Shown: piece after piece, positions 43,654 to 45,976 of the stretch
How the letters are laid out: each line of letters opens with the position of its first letter
Position numbering within the stretch: position 1 is the stretch's first letter
Source: Acidimicrobiaceae bacterium
GTDB taxonomy: Bacteria > Actinomycetota > Acidimicrobiia > Acidimicrobiales > RAAP-2
Length of the DNA: 45,976 nucleotides
Reading direction: 5' to 3'
Assembly (NCBI GenBank): GCA_003138855.1
Contig: PLHF01000112.1
Coordinates: 28,094 to 74,069, forward strand
Program-made: the position numbers and the translations under genes
Notes under the pieces: generated by a model
What the model saw: the letters and a program-made list of their open reading frames with translations, nothing else
Told to the model about the DNA's origin: nothing
Database searches by the model: none

Positions 43654-43673
43654 CTGAAGCGCCCACGCTTCAG
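43654..43673. repeat. Inverted repeat 3 (CTGAAGCG-CCCA-CGCTTCAG)
   Basis: Perfect 8-bp arms around a 4-nt loop. This is the third palindrome within 110 bp. The rest of 43674-44015 shows no credible gene. Confidence 0.6.
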
Positions 43674-44015
43674 AGTCCCGGACGTGCCAATACCCAACTG
43701 TCCCCGAACGGTTGGGCGGGGCAGGCACTTCGGGGCGCCCGGCTCGTCTCTGCGAGTTCGAGGCGGGGCCGTGATGATCGATCTTCGCCGTCGCGTGGCT
43801 GTCCAGTGAATGCCATGTGGTTCTCGGTGCGGAGGTATCAATTTCCTGGTGCCTTGTGGATGTGGCGAACTTGCCCCGCCGATCTCGGTCTGACCGATGG
43901 AGCGGTCACCGACGTCAATACTGTGACGGAATAACCTGCACCCTCGGGCGTGTTGAGCGTTATGCGGTCATGTGGGGGGGGGTGGCTGCTTCACTCGAGC
44001 TCGACGGAGGCCCTG

Positions 44016-45527
44016 ATGACCACAGCGACCGCAACGCAGCCGCCAGGCGAGGTCTCCCACCAAGAGGCCAACCACATCCGGAGATGGTGGATCCTCGTCG
44101 TGCTGGGCCTCGCCCAGCTGATGGTGATCCTCGACAACACCATCGTCAACATCGCGCTCCCCACCGCCCAGCACGCTCTTCGCTTCTCCAACGCCGACCG
44201 GCAGTGGGTGGTGACGGGCTACTCCCTGGCCTTCGGCAGTCTGTTGCTCCTTGGGGGTCGCATCGGCGACTTCATCGGTCGGAAGCGTGCCCTGCTCATC
44301 GGGCTGATCGGTTTCGCCTGTGCCTCGGCGCTGGGTGGCGCATCGGTCAACTTCGCAATGCTGGTAATCGCCCGTTCCGTCCAAGGCGCTTTCGGAGCGC
44401 TCCTAGCCCCTTCAGTCCTCGCCCTCTTGACCACCACCTTCACCATTCCGGCAGAGCGGGGGAAGGCGTTTGCCATCTACGGCGGTATCGCCGGGGCGGG
44501 CGGGGCCATTGGGCTCTTGCTCGGTGGCATCCTTACCTCCTACGCATCGTGGCGGTGGACCCTGTTCGTCAATCTCGCCTTCGCAGCAGTCGCCACCGTC
44601 GGTGCCCTGCTGTGGCTGAAGAACGACAAGGCCGCCGACCGCGACCCGCTGGACATGCCGGGATTACTTCTAGTGACCGGGGGGCTGTTCGGCTTGGTCT
44701 ACGGCTTGTCCCATGCCGAGACCACCGCCTGGAGCAACCCCTACACCATCGGATTCCTGGTCCTCGGCGTCGTGCTGCTCGCCGCCTTCGCCTACCTCGA
44801 GACCCGGACGACCTTCCCGCTGCTGCCACCCCGGGTCGTGCGCAACCGGACACGTGGGGGTTCGATGCTGGCCATGCTGTTCGCCAGCATCGGGATTTTC
44901 GGGGTCTTCCTATTCCTCACCTACTACCTGCAAGGCACCTTGGGCTTCAGCCCGGTGAAGACCGGCGTCGCTTTCCTCCCGATGGTCGCCGCCCTGGCCG
45001 GCATGGCTCAGGTGTCCAACCGGGTGCTCTTACCCAAGATCGGGCCCAAGATCATCGTGCCAATCGGCTTGCTCATGGACGCTGTCGCGATGTACCTGCT
45101 CCATCTGGTCGGTCTGCACAACTCGTATGTCAGCCATGTATTTCCCTGCTTGATCCTGTTGGGCCTCGGATTCGGGCTCAGCCTCGCCCCCTCGTTCAGC
45201 ACCGGCACCCTTGGTCTGCAGCCTCACGACGCTGGCGTCGGGTCGGCCACCCTCAACACCAGCCAGCAGGTCGGAGGTTCCATCGGCACGGCACTACTCA
45301 ACACATTGGCTGCCGGTGCGGCCACCGCCTATCTGGTCGGAAGGGTCGCGAGCCCGGCCAACCTCAGAACGGCCGCTCTGCACAGCTACACCACGGCGTT
45401 CCTGTGGTCATCCATCATCTTCGTGGCCGGAGCAGTGATCGCCGGGCTGGTGTTTGAGCGGGGGACCCTCAAAGCGCTGGCGGGCTCCCCAGGCGGGGCG
45501 GCCGAACCAGTCCTGGCCCGCCCCTAA
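44016..45527 (+). CDS. MFS exporter, DHA2 (14-TM) drug:H+ antiporter type
   Basis: A 503-residue polytopic transporter, probably 14 transmembrane helices. Helix 1 carries LDNTIVNIALPT (the DHA2 motif with the membrane Asp), loop 2-3 has GGRIGDFIGRKR (motif A), and helix 5 has the antiporter-type GGAIGLLLGGIL. C-terminal GVGSATLNTSQQVGGSIGTALL is typical of EmrB/QacA-like drug exporters. It should pump lipophilic compounds out using the proton gradient. ATG 44016 has ACGGAGG 5 nt upstream. No TetR or MarR regulator gene is adjacent in the window; TAACCT at 43932-43937 is a possible -10. Confidence 0.9.
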   Translation: MTTATATQPPGEVSHQEANHIRRWWILVVLGLAQLMVILDNTIVNIALPTAQHALRFSNADRQWVVTGYSLAFGSLLLLGGRIGDFIGRKRALLIGLIGFACASALGGASVNFAMLVIARSVQGAFGALLAPSVLALLTTTFTIPAERGKAFAIYGGIAGAGGAIGLLLGGILTSYASWRWTLFVNLAFAAVATVGALLWLKNDKAADRDPLDMPGLLLVTGGLFGLVYGLSHAETTAWSNPYTIGFLVLGVVLLAAFAYLETRTTFPLLPPRVVRNRTRGGSMLAMLFASIGIFGVFLFLTYYLQGTLGFSPVKTGVAFLPMVAALAGMAQVSNRVLLPKIGPKIIVPIGLLMDAVAMYLLHLVGLHNSYVSHVFPCLILLGLGFGLSLAPSFSTGTLGLQPHDAGVGSATLNTSQQVGGSIGTALLNTLAAGAATAYLVGRVASPANLRTAALHSYTTAFLWSSIIFVAGAVIAGLVFERGTLKALAGSPGGAAEPVLARP

Positions 45528-45544
45528 TTCACTGTGGGGGGATC

Positions 45545-45616
45545 ATGGGGACGTTGGAAGCAGCTGCCGACGAATTCCTGCGTCTCTTGCCCGCCGAACA
45601 GGCCGACCGTGCCTGA
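45545..45616 (+). CDS. Possible 23-codon leader ORF
   Basis: ATG 45545, after a GGGGGG stretch, reads 23 residues (MGTLEAAADEFLRLLPAEQA and three more) to TGA 45614-45616. The acidic-helix look would suit the first part of a longer protein, so it may also be a truncated gene. The TGATG overlap with the next ATG suggests coupling. Confidence 0.25.
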   Translation: MGTLEAAADEFLRLLPAEQADRA

Positions 45617-45976
45617 TGACCACGGAAAATAGTAGTAACACCACAACCTTTCCGAGTTTGTTGTGTTTACGTTTCTTTCGTTGGTCCTCGACAAAACAGT
45701 ACCGAGGCCGTCTCGACCTCATCCAAGGCGCGCTCGAGCCGCCAGCGCAGAACCACGACACTTGGGCCTCGCCGAACGGCGCTGGGGCGACGGCCGCCGG
45801 CCGTCGGCGCAGGCGATGGTTCTTCGTGCGAGGTGGGCCGATTCCATCCCTATTCCATCCCTACTATTCGCCGAAACTGGGTGAACTGACTGTCATCAAC
45901 GTCCGAATACACCCAGGTCAGCGCACTGAACGAGACTCCCTGGACCCCTGGGACGGAGCACCCAGATCTACGAGGG
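45616..45976 (+). CDS. Possible partial ORF running off the right edge
   Basis: From ATG 45616, overlapping the preceding stop as TGATG, the frame has no stop up to the window end (120 codons). It opens with a Ser/Thr-rich stretch, then STKQYRGRLDLIQGALEPPA, an Arg-rich run, and IPSLFHPYYSPKLGELTV. I do not recognise it, and the Arg-rich part could be chance. A CACAAC/GTTGTG inverted repeat lies near its start (about 45640-45663). Otherwise 45528-45976 holds nothing clear. Confidence 0.22.
   Translation, partial: MTTENSSNTTTFPSLLCLRFFRWSSTKQYRGRLDLIQGALEPPAQNHDTWASPNGAGATAAGRRRRRWFFVRGGPIPSLFHPYYSPKLGELTVINVRIHPGQRTERDSLDPWDGAPRSTR

Overview
The window is a high-GC actinobacterial chromosome segment. 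Its style fits Acidimicrobiia or a related aerobic, F420-using actinobacterium: sterol-type beta-oxidation enzymes, an F420-dependent (LLM) oxidoreductase, SufBCD with a Rieske ferredoxin, a short MutY, a RipA-like cell-wall peptidase, and many genes with no Shine-Dalgarno sequence but a TANNNT -10 hexamer 6-8 nt before the start codon (leaderless mRNAs). The lineage is an inference from gene content. No rRNA, tRNA, transposase, phage gene or CRISPR array was seen.

Layout. 0.3-5.6 kb: an Fe-S assembly locus (sufB, a Cys-rich small protein, sufD, Rieske, sufC), interrupted by an opposing dienoyl-CoA-isomerase-like crotonase. 5.7-9.1 kb: oligopeptidase B and a membrane-anchored protein. 9.2-12.9 kb: a reverse-strand operon (metallo-beta-lactamase fold, flavin reductase, RmlC-like epimerase, SDR) and a divergent epoxide-hydrolase-like enzyme. 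13.0-20.3 kb: mutY, a MaoC hydratase, a polytopic membrane protein, two small proteins, a methyltransferase, then a methylsuccinyl-CoA dehydrogenase facing a malyl-CoA lyase. The hydratase, dehydrogenase and lyase are three steps of the ethylmalonyl-CoA pathway. 20.3-28.6 kb: DUF885-like protease, dienelactone hydrolase, RipA-like NlpC/P60 endopeptidase, SDRs, a divergent Lgt, a frameshifted phospholipase-D-like lipoprotein and a VOC protein.

27.7-34 kb is the most coherent unit: an SDR and an acyl-CoA synthetase diverge from a shared intergenic region, and a thiolase/enoyl-CoA hydratase/thioesterase/GNAT operon follows. The thiolase and hydratase closely resemble mycobacterial FadA5 and EchA19 of cholesterol side-chain catabolism. 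Both control regions carry the same palindrome, AGAACNNGTTCT, the form of a KstR operator, placed over promoter elements. This looks like a small KstR-type regulon for sterol or similar acyl-CoA breakdown.

34.4-37.3 kb: a di-iron fatty acid hydroxylase/sterol desaturase coupled to a hexapeptide acetyltransferase, then the LLM gene. 37.3-40.1 kb is a decay zone: a frameshifted ORF, a YCII-domain remnant with an amber codon and an esterase N-terminal remnant surround one intact DUF2252 gene. 40.1-46 kb looks accessory, with lower GC: PRC-barrel protein, IlvD/Edd sugar-acid dehydratase, YjbR protein, a single-TM orphan, a palindrome-rich intergenic region, a DHA2-type MFS exporter and a partial ORF at the right edge.
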